The notes under the pieces were generated by a model that ran no database searches, was not told the DNA's origin, and was given only the letters and a program-made list of their open reading frames with translations. The translations under genes were made by a program, and so were the position numbers. Source: Peribacillus deserti (GTDB lineage Bacteria > Bacillota > Bacilli > Bacillales > DSM-1321). Taken from it: 64,000 bases of DNA. The stretch spans positions 52,976-116,975 of the forward strand of contig NZ_JAFBFI010000017.1 in the NCBI RefSeq assembly GCF_016909175.1, in the 5' to 3' direction. Below are positions 26,315-35,286 of this stretch, piece by piece; position 1 is the stretch's first letter; the number at the start of each line of letters is the position of its first letter.

Positions 26315-27577
26315 TCAATTCTTCTCCTCCCAGTTCTCAAGCATTTGAATTCTTTCTAGCATAGTTGGATGCGTATACCGAAACAGCTTGACTAAGAAAG
26401 GTGGATTAACCTCGCTTAATCCGGATTTCGTAAGTTCCTGGAAGGAGTGAATTCCTGCTTCCTTATCCTCTGTCATCTTAATGGCATATGTATCGGCTCT
26501 CATTTCCTCATACCGTGCCACGTAATTTGCGAGCGGACTCGAAATAAAGAGAAGAACAGAAGTAATGAGCAGAAACAATGGAAAGGATGCAAGACTGGAA
26601 ACGGAAGAAATCTTAAAGGTCCTTCCCCATCTTCTAATAAAGTAATTCATAATACGCGAGGCCAGCCATAAGCCGGCAAGCGATAGTGACAGATAGCCCG
26701 CTATACCGAAGTACAGGTGTTTTTCTACATAATGGCCCATCTCGTGAGCCATTATGAACAGAATTTCATCATCGCTCAGTTTTTCTAAAGTTGTATCCCA
26801 TAATACGATTCTAGAATTCGAGCCGATTCCATTCACATATGCATTCATAGAGTTGGTTTTTTCCGACATATTCACTTCATATACATGTTCAGCAGGGATA
26901 TCAGCTTTTGCAGCCAGCTGTAATATTTGTTTCTCAAGCTGTTTATCCTTCAGAGGATAAAAATCATTGTATAATGGATCAATGATTACAGGCTGAATAA
27001 ACATAAGAAATAAAGTAAATGGAACGGATAGGAGCCAGGCGTACAGCCACCATTTTTTTTCATATTTGCGAATCAGCCAGTAAAGGACAGTCAAGACAAT
27101 CCACATTAAACCAAAATTCACCCAGAAACCAATAAGCTCGTCCTTCATCCAGGATGGGACGGTCTGCGTAGAGATATGGTAAAACCTGGACAGCCGATAG
27201 CCTATATAATTCAAAGGCATGGTTGCCAGCAAAGTTGACGCAGAAATCCAAAATAGAAATATCCCGTTTTGCACAACCGTCTTCTTAGAGGAAGATTGGG
27301 CCCACCGTTCAAAAAGACGGGGCAGCCCTGCCAAAAGAATTAACATATAAAAGACCCATTCATAAGGAGTGGATAAAAAGAAAAGGAAATTTCTTATCTT
27401 TGAGTATTCGCTGCTGATTTCCTGTTCACGCCCATTTAAGAATACAGCAGGATCAGCGCTTGTCCCTTTTAAAGCCGCTGGTATCTCTGTATCCGCTCCA
27501 TAAAATAAATACCAGTATATGGCCGCAATGAATATCAAATAAACAATTATTGTCCTTGAAGCCCATTTTCTAGACAT
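26315..27577 (-). CDS. yhfN: M48 (CAAX/Ste24-type) membrane zinc protease YhfN
   Basis: A 420-residue membrane metalloprotease. It has six or seven membrane segments and the zinc site HEMGH near residue 277, with a third ligand Glu in YEEMRADTYAIKM. SEKTNSMNAYVNGIG precedes the active site, as in Ste24/HtpX relatives. Length and neighbourhood match B. subtilis YhfN (about 426 residues). It is probably active in membrane protein or peptide turnover. GGGAGG precedes the ATG. Confidence 0.85.
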   Translation of the reverse strand: MSRKWASRTIIVYLIFIAAIYWYLFYGADTEIPAALKGTSADPAVFLNGREQEISSEYSKIRNFLFFLSTPYEWVFYMLILLAGLPRLFERWAQSSSKKTVVQNGIFLFWISASTLLATMPLNYIGYRLSRFYHISTQTVPSWMKDELIGFWVNFGLMWIVLTVLYWLIRKYEKKWWLYAWLLSVPFTLFLMFIQPVIIDPLYNDFYPLKDKQLEKQILQLAAKADIPAEHVYEVNMSEKTNSMNAYVNGIGSNSRIVLWDTTLEKLSDDEILFIMAHEMGHYVEKHLYFGIAGYLSLSLAGLWLASRIMNYFIRRWGRTFKISSVSSLASFPLFLLITSVLLFISSPLANYVARYEEMRADTYAIKMTEDKEAGIHSFQELTKSGLSEVNPPFLVKLFRYTHPTMLERIQMLENWEEKN

Positions 27578-27741
27578 AAAATCCTCCCTTCTTGATTATC
27601 TTTTCCTTATAAATGTAGCAGACAAGGCATCGTTTTAGAACCAGATTTAAAAGGCTTGTATCTATTGTTTTACCAATCCTTGTCAATCTTATGTATCATC
27701 ATTATATAGCTTTCCTTAACAGGATCAATTCGAGGTGTAGG

Positions 27742-28326
27742 ATGAAAATAGTATATATATTATTGTGCTGTCTTGTATGTACAGGCGCCTTTTTAGGTGT
27801 TTATTCTTTTTTCGATTATAAACAGTCAAAAATGAATTTCCCAGAGAATATCGTTATGAAGACACCATCAGGCGTTCCGTTTAGCTTTAACACTATGAAG
27901 CCTAAAGTGCGGCTCCTCGAGTTTATGTATACTCGGTGCCCGGATATATGCCCAAGTACAACCTTTCAGATGCAAAAAGTCAAAGACCGGCTTATCAAAG
28001 AAAAGGCATTTGGAAATAAGGTCGAGTTTCTTACGGTTACCATAGATCCTGACAGGGATACAGATGAAGTTTTAAAGCATTATGCAATGACATTTGATAT
28101 AAAAGAAACGGAGGGATGGAAACTTCTGCGCGGGAACAAAAGCGGCACTAAAAAACTCGCTGAGGAATTCAATTTTACCTTCCGTGATTCAGGGACGGGT
28201 ATGCTCACACATACAAGCACGGTCTATTTACTTAACGAAGAAAATAAGGTAATTGAGGAATTCGGCATGGGAGCCAAAAGCTTTAGCCAGGATTGGGTGT
28301 TTGAAAGGATAATGGATGAGATTTAG
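27742..28326 (+). CDS. SCO1/SenC-family thioredoxin-like protein
   Basis: A 194-residue protein anchored by one N-terminal membrane segment (IVYILLCCLVCTGAFLGVYS), with a thioredoxin fold outside the membrane. The copper motif TRCPDICPSTTF gives CxxxC, and a later His lies in LTHTSTVYLL. SCO proteins deliver copper to, or reduce, the CuA site of cytochrome oxidase. Start 27742 (MKIVYI) follows GAGGTGTAGG; 17 extra upstream codons lack a site. Its CxxxCP/H set is complete. Confidence 0.85.
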   Translation: MKIVYILLCCLVCTGAFLGVYSFFDYKQSKMNFPENIVMKTPSGVPFSFNTMKPKVRLLEFMYTRCPDICPSTTFQMQKVKDRLIKEKAFGNKVEFLTVTIDPDRDTDEVLKHYAMTFDIKETEGWKLLRGNKSGTKKLAEEFNFTFRDSGTGMLTHTSTVYLLNEENKVIEEFGMGAKSFSQDWVFERIMDEI

Positions 28327-28341
28327 CAGAGTAAGAATCTT

Positions 28342-28378
28342 AAGAGCCGCTCTCCGAATTAAGCGGCTCTTGCGTTTT
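28342..28378 (+). terminator. Terminator after the SCO1-like gene
   Basis: AAGAGCCGCT (28342-28351) pairs with AGCGGCTCTT (28362-28371) over a 10 nt loop, followed by GCGTTTTG. It is 16 bp past the stop. Confidence 0.75.
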
Positions 28379-28383
28379 GTACG

Positions 28384-28614
28384 AAGGCTCTTTTCTTAAA
28401 GATTGTTGTTATTTAATAAGTCTTACAAAGTCATCTCATTGTTAAATTAGGTTGATTGGAGCGTAAGGTGCGAGACTCCTGCGGGAGCAGCGGGACAGGT
28501 GAGACCCCGCAGGCAAAGCCGAGGAGGCTCACCGCCCGCCCCGCGGAAAGCGAGCATCCTGGAGAGGAAATCAACCTCCTTGTTTGATAGCAACAAAGTT
28601 TGCGAAAACAGCCT
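28384..28614. repeat. Structured interspersed repeat (MITE-like) abutting azlD
   Basis: The outer ends are imperfect inverted repeats: AAGGCTCTTTTCTTAAAGAT (from 28384) against CAACAAAGTTTGCGAAAACAGCCT (28591-28614). Inside, GGTTGATTGGAGCG (28450) is mirrored by GGAAATCAACC (28565-28575) around a GC-rich core with CTCCTGCGGGAG and CCCGCCCCGCGG palindromes. I recognise this core as a repeat common in Bacillaceae intergenic regions; it has no agreed name known to me. Its right end overlaps the azlD stop codon. Confidence 0.75.
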
Positions 28615-28918
28615 ATACGAAAGATGAATACACAGTCAGCACTACGATGGAACCGAGGACCGAGACTATGACGTTTAGACCTAAATAGGACAAGAGAAAC
28701 GCTGATGCAGCTCCCAGCAGACCATATAGGACATTATCCTGAATGAATAGAACTGCTGGAAAAATGAGGGCGCCAAGAGTGGCGAAGGGTATATTTTTCA
28801 AAACTCCCTGCCAAAATGGAGGAAGTTCTTTTCCTTTAAATAAAATAAACGGAAGCAGCCTCGGTATGTAGGTAACAATGCCCATTCCAATAATCATCCA
28901 GATGATAGGATTATTCAA
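28613..28918 (-). CDS. AzlD-type branched-chain amino acid exporter subunit
   Basis: A 101-residue protein with three or four membrane segments (IIWMIIGMGIVTYIPRLLPF at the start). It has the AzlD pattern RLLPF...PPFWQGVLKNIPFATL. AzlCD pairs export branched-chain amino acids and their analogues. The TTG start overlaps the end of azlC by 8 bp behind GGAGG, so translation is coupled. The stop codon falls inside the end of the repeat at 28384-28614, so the extreme C-terminus may be set by that insertion. Confidence 0.82.
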   Translation of the reverse strand: MNNPIIWMIIGMGIVTYIPRLLPFILFKGKELPPFWQGVLKNIPFATLGALIFPAVLFIQDNVLYGLLGAASAFLLSYLGLNVIVSVLGSIVVLTVYSSFV

Positions 28919-29639
28919 TCTCCTGACCTCCCCTCTTCTTTTTTAAAACTGCTGCCGCTTCAATTGCAACGGCAGATAAGAGAGTAGCCGCCACAATGGA
29001 CCACCCTGTACTTAGAAGATGTGAAAGGGTAAACGCACTATTCAAACACGCGGCTGTAAGGGAGAGCAGAACGACCTTTACATGGCCCTTTAAAGACGGG
29101 ACAAGCAGCCCTATAAACATCGCATACAGCGCAATAGACATACTCTCCTGCAAAACATGCGGCAGAGCCGCTCCAAAAATAAATCCAAGGCCAGAACTTA
29201 CGACCCAGCTGGCATAAGAGATTCCATTCACTCCATACATATATCCTGAAGTGACTTCTTTGTTATTCATGGATGCAACCGAAAAGGTTTCATCTGTAAT
29301 TCCAAAAGCATAGCCCGCTTTTTTTAGTAGATGGTCGTCCTCTGCTTTTTCATTTAGAGAGGCAGACATAAGAAAATGTCTGATATTCACTATAAATGTC
29401 GTTAAAATGATTTCGTAGATTCCTGTTCCTAATGTCAGCAAATTCAGTGCCATATACTGAGAAGCCCCTGCAAATACGATCAGGCTCATTAGTACCGTTT
29501 CTGATAAAGAAAGGCCTGTACTCTTTGCAATTAATCCAAACGTAATCGCAATAGGAAAATATCCGATTGCAATACTGGTTCCCTCCTGTACGCCTCTGCG
29601 AAAGGAGGATAGTTCTCTTTCAAAAGCTAAATCAGCCAT
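28911..29639 (-). CDS. AzlC family branched-chain amino acid permease
   Basis: A 242-residue membrane protein. RGVQEGTSIAIGYFPIAITF and GLSLSETVLMSLIVFAGASQ near the N-terminus and NIRHFLMSASL near residue 85 are the AzlC/YgaZ signature. It forms an exporter with the AzlD-type protein downstream. GAGGAG lies 7 bp before the ATG. In B. subtilis azlCD respond to Lrp-type AzlB, and no such regulator is next to this copy. Confidence 0.88.
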   Translation of the reverse strand: MADLAFERELSSFRRGVQEGTSIAIGYFPIAITFGLIAKSTGLSLSETVLMSLIVFAGASQYMALNLLTLGTGIYEIILTTFIVNIRHFLMSASLNEKAEDDHLLKKAGYAFGITDETFSVASMNNKEVTSGYMYGVNGISYASWVVSSGLGFIFGAALPHVLQESMSIALYAMFIGLLVPSLKGHVKVVLLSLTAACLNSAFTLSHLLSTGWSIVAATLLSAVAIEAAAVLKKKRGGQEIE

Positions 29640-29755
29640 GCAAGCATCTCCTCTAATTGACTCTAAGTCTCCTTAATTACGGATGTTTTCTTAAAATTAT
29701 ACTTATATATAAATCTATTATTCAACCTTTCTTGATAAAATTCGGTAGTTTTAAC

Positions 29756-29794
29756 TAATAAAAAATCCCATCAGAGAATTGTCTGATGGGATTT
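29756..29794 (-). terminator. Terminator after enoyl-CoA hydratase gene
   Basis: A 13 bp stem pairs AAATCCCATCAGA (29763-29775) with TCTGATGGGATTT (29782-29794), loop GAATTG. On the minus strand a TTTTTATT tract follows. It is just past the stop codon at 29800. Confidence 0.9.
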
Positions 29795-29799
29795 GAATA

Positions 29800-30639
29800 T
29801 TATTTTGCCCTGAATACAGGTTTTCGTTTCTCCATATAAGCGTCCAGCGCTTCTTGACTATCCTCCGTAAATACAGCTGCGTGAAATGCCCTCTCCTCGA
29901 TCTGCAGCGCTTGCTGAAAACTCTCCTTCATTCCCTGCTTTACTGCATATTTGGCCTGCTGGACCGCGATAGGAGCATTCTCTAACAATAATTTTACAAA
30001 GTCCTGGCAAACCTCATCAAAGATATTCTTTGCAGCCGCTTTAGTCAGCAGCCCATAGCTGTGCGCTTCCGCAGAGGAAATTCTCTTTGCGGTCAAAATT
30101 AATTCCAATGCTTTTGATTCACCGATCAGTCTGGGAAGTCTCTGTGTTCCTCCGCCTCCCGGTATTAATCCAAAGCCTGCCTCTGTGAAGCCCATCAAAG
30201 TTTGTTCGATGCCAATTCTGAAGTCACAGGCTAAGGCAAGCTCGAGACCCAAGCCGAAGGCGTAGCCATTAATAGCCGCTATAGTAGGCTGTGGCAGACT
30301 TTCAATTGCATTAAGTACAGTATTAAGTCTCTCATTAAATTCAATTGCCTGCTGGGGCGTAGATTCCCTTCTTTCCTGCAAATCTTTCCCTACACTGAAG
30401 GCCCGTTTGCCGGCTCCCGAAAATACAACAGCCCGTACCTGCTTATTGTGTTTAATGTCACCAACTACTTCAGCTAATCTAGCGAGCATAGAAGAATTAA
30501 CGGCATTCAGGTTTTTTTCCCTGTTCAGAGTAACATAAGCAACGAAAGAATCCACCTCATAAAGGATCGTTGACCTGCTGTCTGTACGAAAAGGTGCATT
30601 CTGTGTATAAGACTCTTCTCTTTCTCTTGATATGTTCAT
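29800..30639 (-). CDS. Enoyl-CoA hydratase/isomerase (crotonase family)
   Basis: A 279-residue crotonase-fold enzyme, likely hydrating enoyl-CoAs in fatty acid or amino acid breakdown. The oxyanion-hole segment is VFSGAGKRAFSVGKDL. Both catalytic glutamates of hydratases are present: GLGLELALACDFRIG and FTEAGFGLIPGGGGTQ. Start 30639 (MNISRE) follows GGAAGG. It lies just after lcfB on the same strand, which supports a role in beta-oxidation, but it has its own gap of 158 bp and no perfect FadR box. Confidence 0.85.
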   Translation of the reverse strand: MNISREREESYTQNAPFRTDSRSTILYEVDSFVAYVTLNREKNLNAVNSSMLARLAEVVGDIKHNKQVRAVVFSGAGKRAFSVGKDLQERRESTPQQAIEFNERLNTVLNAIESLPQPTIAAINGYAFGLGLELALACDFRIGIEQTLMGFTEAGFGLIPGGGGTQRLPRLIGESKALELILTAKRISSAEAHSYGLLTKAAAKNIFDEVCQDFVKLLLENAPIAVQQAKYAVKQGMKESFQQALQIEERAFHAAVFTEDSQEALDAYMEKRKPVFRAK

Positions 30640-30757
30640 GGGATGACACCTTCCTTCCACCCTCCTAATCTATTGCTTATTCTTTTCCCAAATGAATATC
30701 ATAAAAAACAGGAATATATAAATTTTACAAATTTTGTTATCTAGGGTAAAGTAACCA

Positions 30758-30791
30758 GAAAAAAAGAGTAAAAGCAAAACTGCTTTTACTC
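30758..30791 (-). terminator. Terminator after lcfB
   Basis: A perfect 11 bp stem pairs GAGTAAAAGCA (30766-30776) with TGCTTTTACTC (30781-30791), loop AAAC. On the minus strand TTTTTTT follows. It shows that the ech gene downstream needs its own promoter. Confidence 0.92.
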
Positions 30792-30797
30792 CTTGTT

Positions 30798-32351
30798 TTA
30801 TATAGTCTGAGAAACCTGATTTTTTAATGCTCTCCTGAGTATTTTTCCTGTGGTATTCTTAGGAAGCTCCTCCAGAAATTCAAAGACAGCCGGCACTTTA
30901 TATTTGGCTAAACGATCTCTGCAATATAGGGCCAGATCTTCTGCTGTAAGAGTTTCTATGTTAGAAACTACATAAGCATGAATGGCTTCACCAAGATTTG
31001 GATCAGGTACGCCGATAACCGCTGCCTCAACTAAATTCGGATGAGCAAACAGAACTTCCTCAACTTCACGTGGATACACATTATAGCCGCCGACAATAAT
31101 CATATCTTTCTTTCTATCAACGATATAAAAGTAGCCCTCCTCATCCACTCTTGCAAGGTCTCCTGTATAAAGCCATCCGTCTTTAAGAGCTGCAGCTGTT
31201 TCTTCAGGAAGCTTATAATACCCCTTCATAACGTTCGGCCCCTTAACAATTAGTTCACCAACCTGCCCGACGGGAACCTCTTCACCTAATTCATTAACCA
31301 CCCGATTCTGGACATTTAAAATATTCATTCCGATGGAGCCCGGTTTTCTTGGACGATCTAAAGGATTAAAGCATGTTACAGGCGAAGCCTCAGATAATCC
31401 ATAGCCTTCTGACACAAGAACGCTAAATTTCTGCTCAAAAGCCTTGAGAAGCGAGACAGGAAGAGAAGCACCTCCTGAAATGCATAATCTTAAAGACTTT
31501 AAATCTTCAGCTGTTCCATCCGGGTATTGATACAGGAAGTTATACATGGTTGGTACTCCGGCGAAAACCGTTGCCGAATATTCTTTTGCAAAGTGAAATA
31601 CTTCCTTTGGGCTGAATTTAGGCATAATCAGCAAGGTGGCACCAGTCATAAGAGGAGCATTCAGCACCACTGTGAGGCAAAAGACATGAAACATAGGGAG
31701 AGCAGTAATAACGTAATCAGATTCATTCATTTTTAAATAAGAGCCAACATCAGAAGCATTTGAGTAGAGGTTTTTATGAGTAAGCATGGCTCCTTTTGGT
31801 TTGCCTGTCGTTCCCGAGGTATAAAGAATAACGGCAGTGTCATCATCATCTACGGATATTTCTTCATAAACAGCTTCACCGGATTCCAGAACATATGTAA
31901 TCGGTTTCATTTTTGGATAAATATTTAATGTTTCCAGATCTTCGCTGCTTGCTTCTTTAGATGTCGGGCAGACCACAATATGTTCGACCTGTGGAGTTAC
32001 GCGATTTATTCCCTCCATCAATGGCAGAAGAACATCTAAAGTCACAACCAATTTTACATCGCCATTGTTGATGATAAACCCAATCTCATCAGGAGTATAA
32101 ATTGGATTAATAGGAATAACTGTAGCACCTGCTCTTAAAGCCCCATACATCCCGATAATAAAATGCGGGGTATTTCCAACAATCAACGCAATATGATCGC
32201 CTTTTTTAATTCCCAATTTCTTTATTCCATTAGAAAATTTTGAAACAGCCATGTCTAATTCTCGATAATTCGTCTTTTGATCCATAAAAATATAAGCCGT
32301 TTTATCAGCTGAGACTTCAGCGGTCTCGTGAAGTTTTTGTGATAAGTTCAT
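30798..32351 (-). CDS. lcfB: Long-chain fatty acid-CoA ligase
   Basis: A 517-residue acyl-CoA synthetase that activates fatty acids with ATP and CoA for beta-oxidation. The AMP-binding P-loop is [14 protein letters not shown] near residue 180. [26 protein letters not shown] and the C-terminal Lys motif [11 protein letters not shown] complete the ANL family set. Length and neighbours match B. subtilis LcfB (YhfL). A perfect FadR operator lies 23 bp upstream of the start (32374-32391), so long-chain acyl-CoA is the likely inducer. Confidence 0.92.
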   Translation of the reverse strand: MNLSQKLHETAEVSADKTAYIFMDQKTNYRELDMAVSKFSNGIKKLGIKKGDHIALIVGNTPHFIIGMYGALRAGATVIPINPIYTPDEIGFIINNGDVKLVVTLDVLLPLMEGINRVTPQVEHIVVCPTSKEASSEDLETLNIYPKMKPITYVLESGEAVYEEISVDDDDTAVILYTSGTTGKPKGAMLTHKNLYSNASDVGSYLKMNESDYVITALPMFHVFCLTVVLNAPLMTGATLLIMPKFSPKEVFHFAKEYSATVFAGVPTMYNFLYQYPDGTAEDLKSLRLCISGGASLPVSLLKAFEQKFSVLVSEGYGLSEASPVTCFNPLDRPRKPGSIGMNILNVQNRVVNELGEEVPVGQVGELIVKGPNVMKGYYKLPEETAAALKDGWLYTGDLARVDEEGYFYIVDRKKDMIIVGGYNVYPREVEEVLFAHPNLVEAAVIGVPDPNLGEAIHAYVVSNIETLTAEDLALYCRDRLAKYKVPAVFEFLEELPKNTTGKILRRALKNQVSQTI

Positions 32352-32373
32352 ACTTTCCCTCCCTGCTGCTTCC

Positions 32374-32391
32374 TGAATGAATAGTCATTCA
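32374..32391. promoter_or_regulatory. FadR operator upstream of lcfB
   Basis: TGAATGAATAGTCATTCA is a near-perfect palindrome and matches the B. subtilis FadR consensus TGAATGAMTANTCATTCA at every position. FadR represses fatty acid degradation genes until acyl-CoA binds it. The fadR gene itself is not in the window. Confidence 0.9.
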
Positions 32392-32484
32392 TATTTTTAA
32401 TTTTCAAAATATATTATATTAAAAGAAAATCTCTTCTTCAACTATTCTTTTTCAAAATAGTAGAAAAATAAGGGATTTTTTTCA

Positions 32485-32517
32485 CAAAAATAGCAGCTCC
32501 TGCATATAGGAGCCGCT
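32485..32517 (-). terminator. Terminator after lplJ
   Basis: AGCAGCTCCT (32492-32501) pairs, with one G-T, with AGGAGCCGCT (32508-32517). On the minus strand ATTTTTG follows. The stop of lplJ is 7 bp away. Confidence 0.8.
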
Positions 32518-32523
32518 TTCTCA

Positions 32524-33510
32524 TTAGTAAATGAATTGAATAAAGTCTTCTTTTGATATATTTCCAAAGTAGTGCTGGATGCTTATATCCTCTAATGCCT
32601 CAATAATTTCTTCTTTTTCATATCTTCTGCCAATCAGCTTTTCTTCGATATCCTGCACATCACCTACACCAAAGAAATCGCCAAATATTTTACATTCTTC
32701 TATTCTGCCTTTATTTACTTCTAAGCGGACATCTATGCCCCCAACAGGAAATCGATGTGTACGCTGCAAATTAAATTTAGGTGATTTACCGTAATTCCAA
32801 TCCCAATTGCGGTATCTCTGTTCGGATAATTCATGGATATTTTTCCAATCCTCTTCTGTTAATACATATTCAGAAATTTCTTCTTCACCGAAAATATAGC
32901 GCAATAACGTACTTCTAAATTCCTCAATCTTCATTGGTTCCTTCAAGAATTCTGATATATTGGCAACTCGGGAGCGGATCGATTTAATCCCTTTGGATGC
33001 TATTTTTTCCTGCTTCACATTTAAGGCCGATACCACATTTTCCATTTCGGAGTTAAATAATAAGGTGCCATGGCTGAACATTCTGCCGCGAGTCGAGAAT
33101 TGCGCATTCCCGGAAATTTTTCTGCCTTCTGCAATGAGATCATTCCGGCCGCTTAATTCTGCATTTACACCCAATTTTTTTAATGCCTCAACAACAGGCT
33201 CTGTAAATTTCCTGAAATTATGAAAGCTGTCTCCATCGTCCTTAGTAATAAAGCTAAAGTTGAGGTTGCCTGTGTCATGATATACAGCTCCCCCGCCTGA
33301 AAGCCTGCGGACAACATGAATCCCATTGCTCTCCACATAATCTTTGTTAATTTCTTCAATCGTATTTTGGTTTTTGCCGATTATAATAGATGGCTCATTA
33401 ATATAAAACAGCAGGTATGATTCCCCGATATCTAGATTTTTCAATGCATACTCTTCTATAGCTAAATTAATACGCGGATCGGTAATTCCTTTGTTATCAA
33501 TAAAAAGCAT
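32524..33510 (-). CDS. lplJ: Lipoate-protein ligase LplJ
   Basis: A 328-residue enzyme that joins free lipoate to lipoyl domains via lipoyl-AMP. The lipoate/AMP site is RRLSGGGAVYHDTGNLNFS near residue 70, and GRNDLIAEGRKISGNAQ gives the catalytic Lys region. The C-terminal accessory domain (SPKFNLQRTHRFPVGGIDV) makes it full-length LplA/LplJ type. Start 33510 (MLFIDN) follows AGGAGG; 17 more upstream codons have no ribosome site. yhfI precedes it by 19 bp, as in B. subtilis. Confidence 0.9.
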   Translation of the reverse strand: MLFIDNKGITDPRINLAIEEYALKNLDIGESYLLFYINEPSIIIGKNQNTIEEINKDYVESNGIHVVRRLSGGGAVYHDTGNLNFSFITKDDGDSFHNFRKFTEPVVEALKKLGVNAELSGRNDLIAEGRKISGNAQFSTRGRMFSHGTLLFNSEMENVVSALNVKQEKIASKGIKSIRSRVANISEFLKEPMKIEEFRSTLLRYIFGEEEISEYVLTEEDWKNIHELSEQRYRNWDWNYGKSPKFNLQRTHRFPVGGIDVRLEVNKGRIEECKIFGDFFGVGDVQDIEEKLIGRRYEKEEIIEALEDISIQHYFGNISKEDFIQFIY

Positions 33511-33529
33511 TCTTCTATTTCCTCCTGAG

Positions 33530-34264
33530 TTAGATATAATACTCCATGCTGCTTCTGGCAATAATGATCTGCCTGTCGAACTCCTGGGAAGCCTCTTCTT
33601 GAAGTTTGTTCAATTCACCAAAATGAGGCAGATGGGTTAATACCAGCAGCTTGACTTCCGCCCCTTGAGCCAGTTTTCCTGCATCCATACTGGTCATATG
33701 ACCGGCTTTGCTGCCGTCCATGCCATGGTAAAAATTGCTCTCACACAAAAGCAGGTCAGCCTCAGATGCAAACTCAGCCAATTCATCGATATAGGATGTA
33801 TCACCAGTATAAACCAGAGACCGGCCTTCACATTCAATTCTCATGGCAAAGCAGGGAGCCGGATGGCGGGTTTTTAAAAAGGTTATGGAAAACGGACCTA
33901 TTTCCAAGGTCTCATCCGGATTGTAAGCAATGCCTTTTGTAATGTCCTTATACGTTAAACTGTTAAACCCGGCCTCATCCTCTTTATGCCCATAAATCGG
34001 CAGGGTATCTTGCTTATTCCCAAGCATTCCCTGAATCAAAAGAGCATGCTGTAAAACGCCTATGTCTGCCACATGATCTGCATGATAGTGAGTTAAAATA
34101 ACAGCACTCAAATTAGCTGGTGCTGTATGATTCTGAAGTTTAGAAAGAACTCCGCTTCCACAGTCAAGCAGAAGCGTAAATTCTTCATGCTCAAGTAAAT
34201 ATCCAGAAGAAGCCTCATTTTGGGCCGGATACCCGCCCCAGCAGCCTAGAATAGTAAGTTTCAT
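33530..34264 (-). CDS. yhfI: Metallo-beta-lactamase fold hydrolase YhfI
   Basis: A 244-residue MBL-fold protein of the same length as B. subtilis YhfI. It begins MKLTILGCWGGYPAQNEASS, has the zinc motif THYHADH near residue 63, and later LVYTGDTSYIDEL and LTHLPHF. The pattern resembles RNase Z/phosphodiesterase-like members, but the substrate is unknown. Start 34264 follows GAGAGAGGA. It is the first gene of the yhfI-lplJ pair, divergent from yhfH. Confidence 0.87.
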   Translation of the reverse strand: MKLTILGCWGGYPAQNEASSGYLLEHEEFTLLLDCGSGVLSKLQNHTAPANLSAVILTHYHADHVADIGVLQHALLIQGMLGNKQDTLPIYGHKEDEAGFNSLTYKDITKGIAYNPDETLEIGPFSITFLKTRHPAPCFAMRIECEGRSLVYTGDTSYIDELAEFASEADLLLCESNFYHGMDGSKAGHMTSMDAGKLAQGAEVKLLVLTHLPHFGELNKLQEEASQEFDRQIIIARSSMEYYI

Positions 34265-34440
34265 TTTTGACCGTCCTCTCTCAAAATGACTTGGATGATA
34301 TAAACTATAAATCATTGTGCCTATTTTTTCATCTTTTTAAAATTTGTTATATCACATCAGTTGACCAATCAACCCTGTTATAATACAATATTAATAACTT
34401 AATAAATTCTGAATAATCAAAAATAAAGGAGGCGGCCGAA

Positions 34441-34572
34441 ATGATTCAAAGCAGTATCGAATTTTTTAAAAACCTTCCAGCCAAACAATGTACAGAATGT
34501 GGTGAACATATTCAGGAACAGCATGAATGCTATGGCAGCAAATGCGAAACTTGCTTACAGATTACCCGTTGA
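34441..34572 (+). CDS. yhfH: Small zinc-ribbon protein YhfH
   Basis: A 43-residue protein behind an excellent AAAGGAGG site. It reads MIQSSIEFFKNLPAKQCTEC and then HECYGSKCETC. Cysteines at about 17, 20, 35 and 38 form two CxxC knuckles, with another Cys at 30. B. subtilis YhfH is alike in size and position, beside yhfI. Function is unknown. Confidence 0.85.
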   Translation: MIQSSIEFFKNLPAKQCTECGEHIQEQHECYGSKCETCLQITR

Positions 34573-34579
34573 TTATAAT

Positions 34580-34613
34580 AAAAGGCCAGCTGTTGTAAAA
34601 CAGATGGCCTTTT
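34580..34613. terminator. Bidirectional terminator between yhfH and the TetR gene
   Basis: AAAAGGCCAGCTGTT (34580-34594) pairs with AACAGATGGCCTTTT (34599-34613) with one bulge and a GTAA loop. It serves both convergent genes. Confidence 0.88.
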
Positions 34614-34625
34614 GTCATATGTGTA

Positions 34626-35201
34626 TTAAGGATAGGAGAGTCCTCTAAAAACATACAGCTCCAATAATTGGGCTATTTCCTCTTTTTCCAGAGGCTTATG
34701 TTTTTTCTCCCAGTCAAAAATTAGAGTAATATACATTTTAAATAATAAAAACGAAGTAAGTTCAGGATCACACTCCACAATTTTGCCGTTCTCAATCCCT
34801 TTCTTTATTCGCCCGCTGATAAAGGAAATAACCGCCTCTTCAATCTCATCGACCATTTGTATAACAGCTAGTGTACCCATTTCTCTTTTTTCCTGAATCA
34901 GCTTAATCATGAACTGATGATCACGCCGATACTCCAGCATCTTATACAAAACTTGATGAATGTTTTCATGAAGTGATAAGGAAGGATCCAGGGTTTCATC
35001 GGCAGCTGCCTTCATTTCGTCAATCAGCCGGTGAACAATCTCCTTAAACAGCTCTTCCTTGTTACGAAAAAACGTATAAATCGTCCCTTTTCCTACATTC
35101 GCTATCTTCGCAACCTGATCCATAGTAGTTGCTTTATACCCAAACAAAGAAAAGGATTTTGCAGCAGCATCCAATATCAACTGTTTTCTATTAACGGACA
35201 T
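34626..35201 (-). CDS. TetR-family regulator (YhgD-like)
   Basis: A 191-residue TetR repressor. The helix-turn-helix (TTMDQVAKIANVGKGTIYTFFRNKEELF) spans about residues 24-52; the C-terminal ligand domain is all-helical. Size and neighbourhood (between yhfH and hemY) suggest B. subtilis YhgD, but FadR-like paralogs are similar, so no symbol is given. No divergent transporter is present now; B. subtilis has yhgE here. A short orphan ORF takes that place. Confidence 0.82.
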   Translation of the reverse strand: MSVNRKQLILDAAAKSFSLFGYKATTMDQVAKIANVGKGTIYTFFRNKEELFKEIVHRLIDEMKAAADETLDPSLSLHENIHQVLYKMLEYRRDHQFMIKLIQEKREMGTLAVIQMVDEIEEAVISFISGRIKKGIENGKIVECDPELTSFLLFKMYITLIFDWEKKHKPLEKEEIAQLLELYVFRGLSYP

Positions 35202-35225
35202 CCCTTATCCTCCGCTGTTATGACC

Positions 35226-35280
35226 CAATGAACAAAGCAGTCATTTTTATTAAGTATCATAACAAAATGAACAGAGGGAG
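35226..35280. promoter_or_regulatory. Possible TetR operator region (AATGAACA repeats)
   Basis: AATGAACA occurs twice, at 35228 and 35267, 39 bp apart. The first also forms a loose inverted repeat AATGA-N9-TCATT. Autoregulation is usual for TetR genes, so these are candidate operators (inference). Confidence 0.35.
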
Positions 35281-35286
35281 GCAAGC

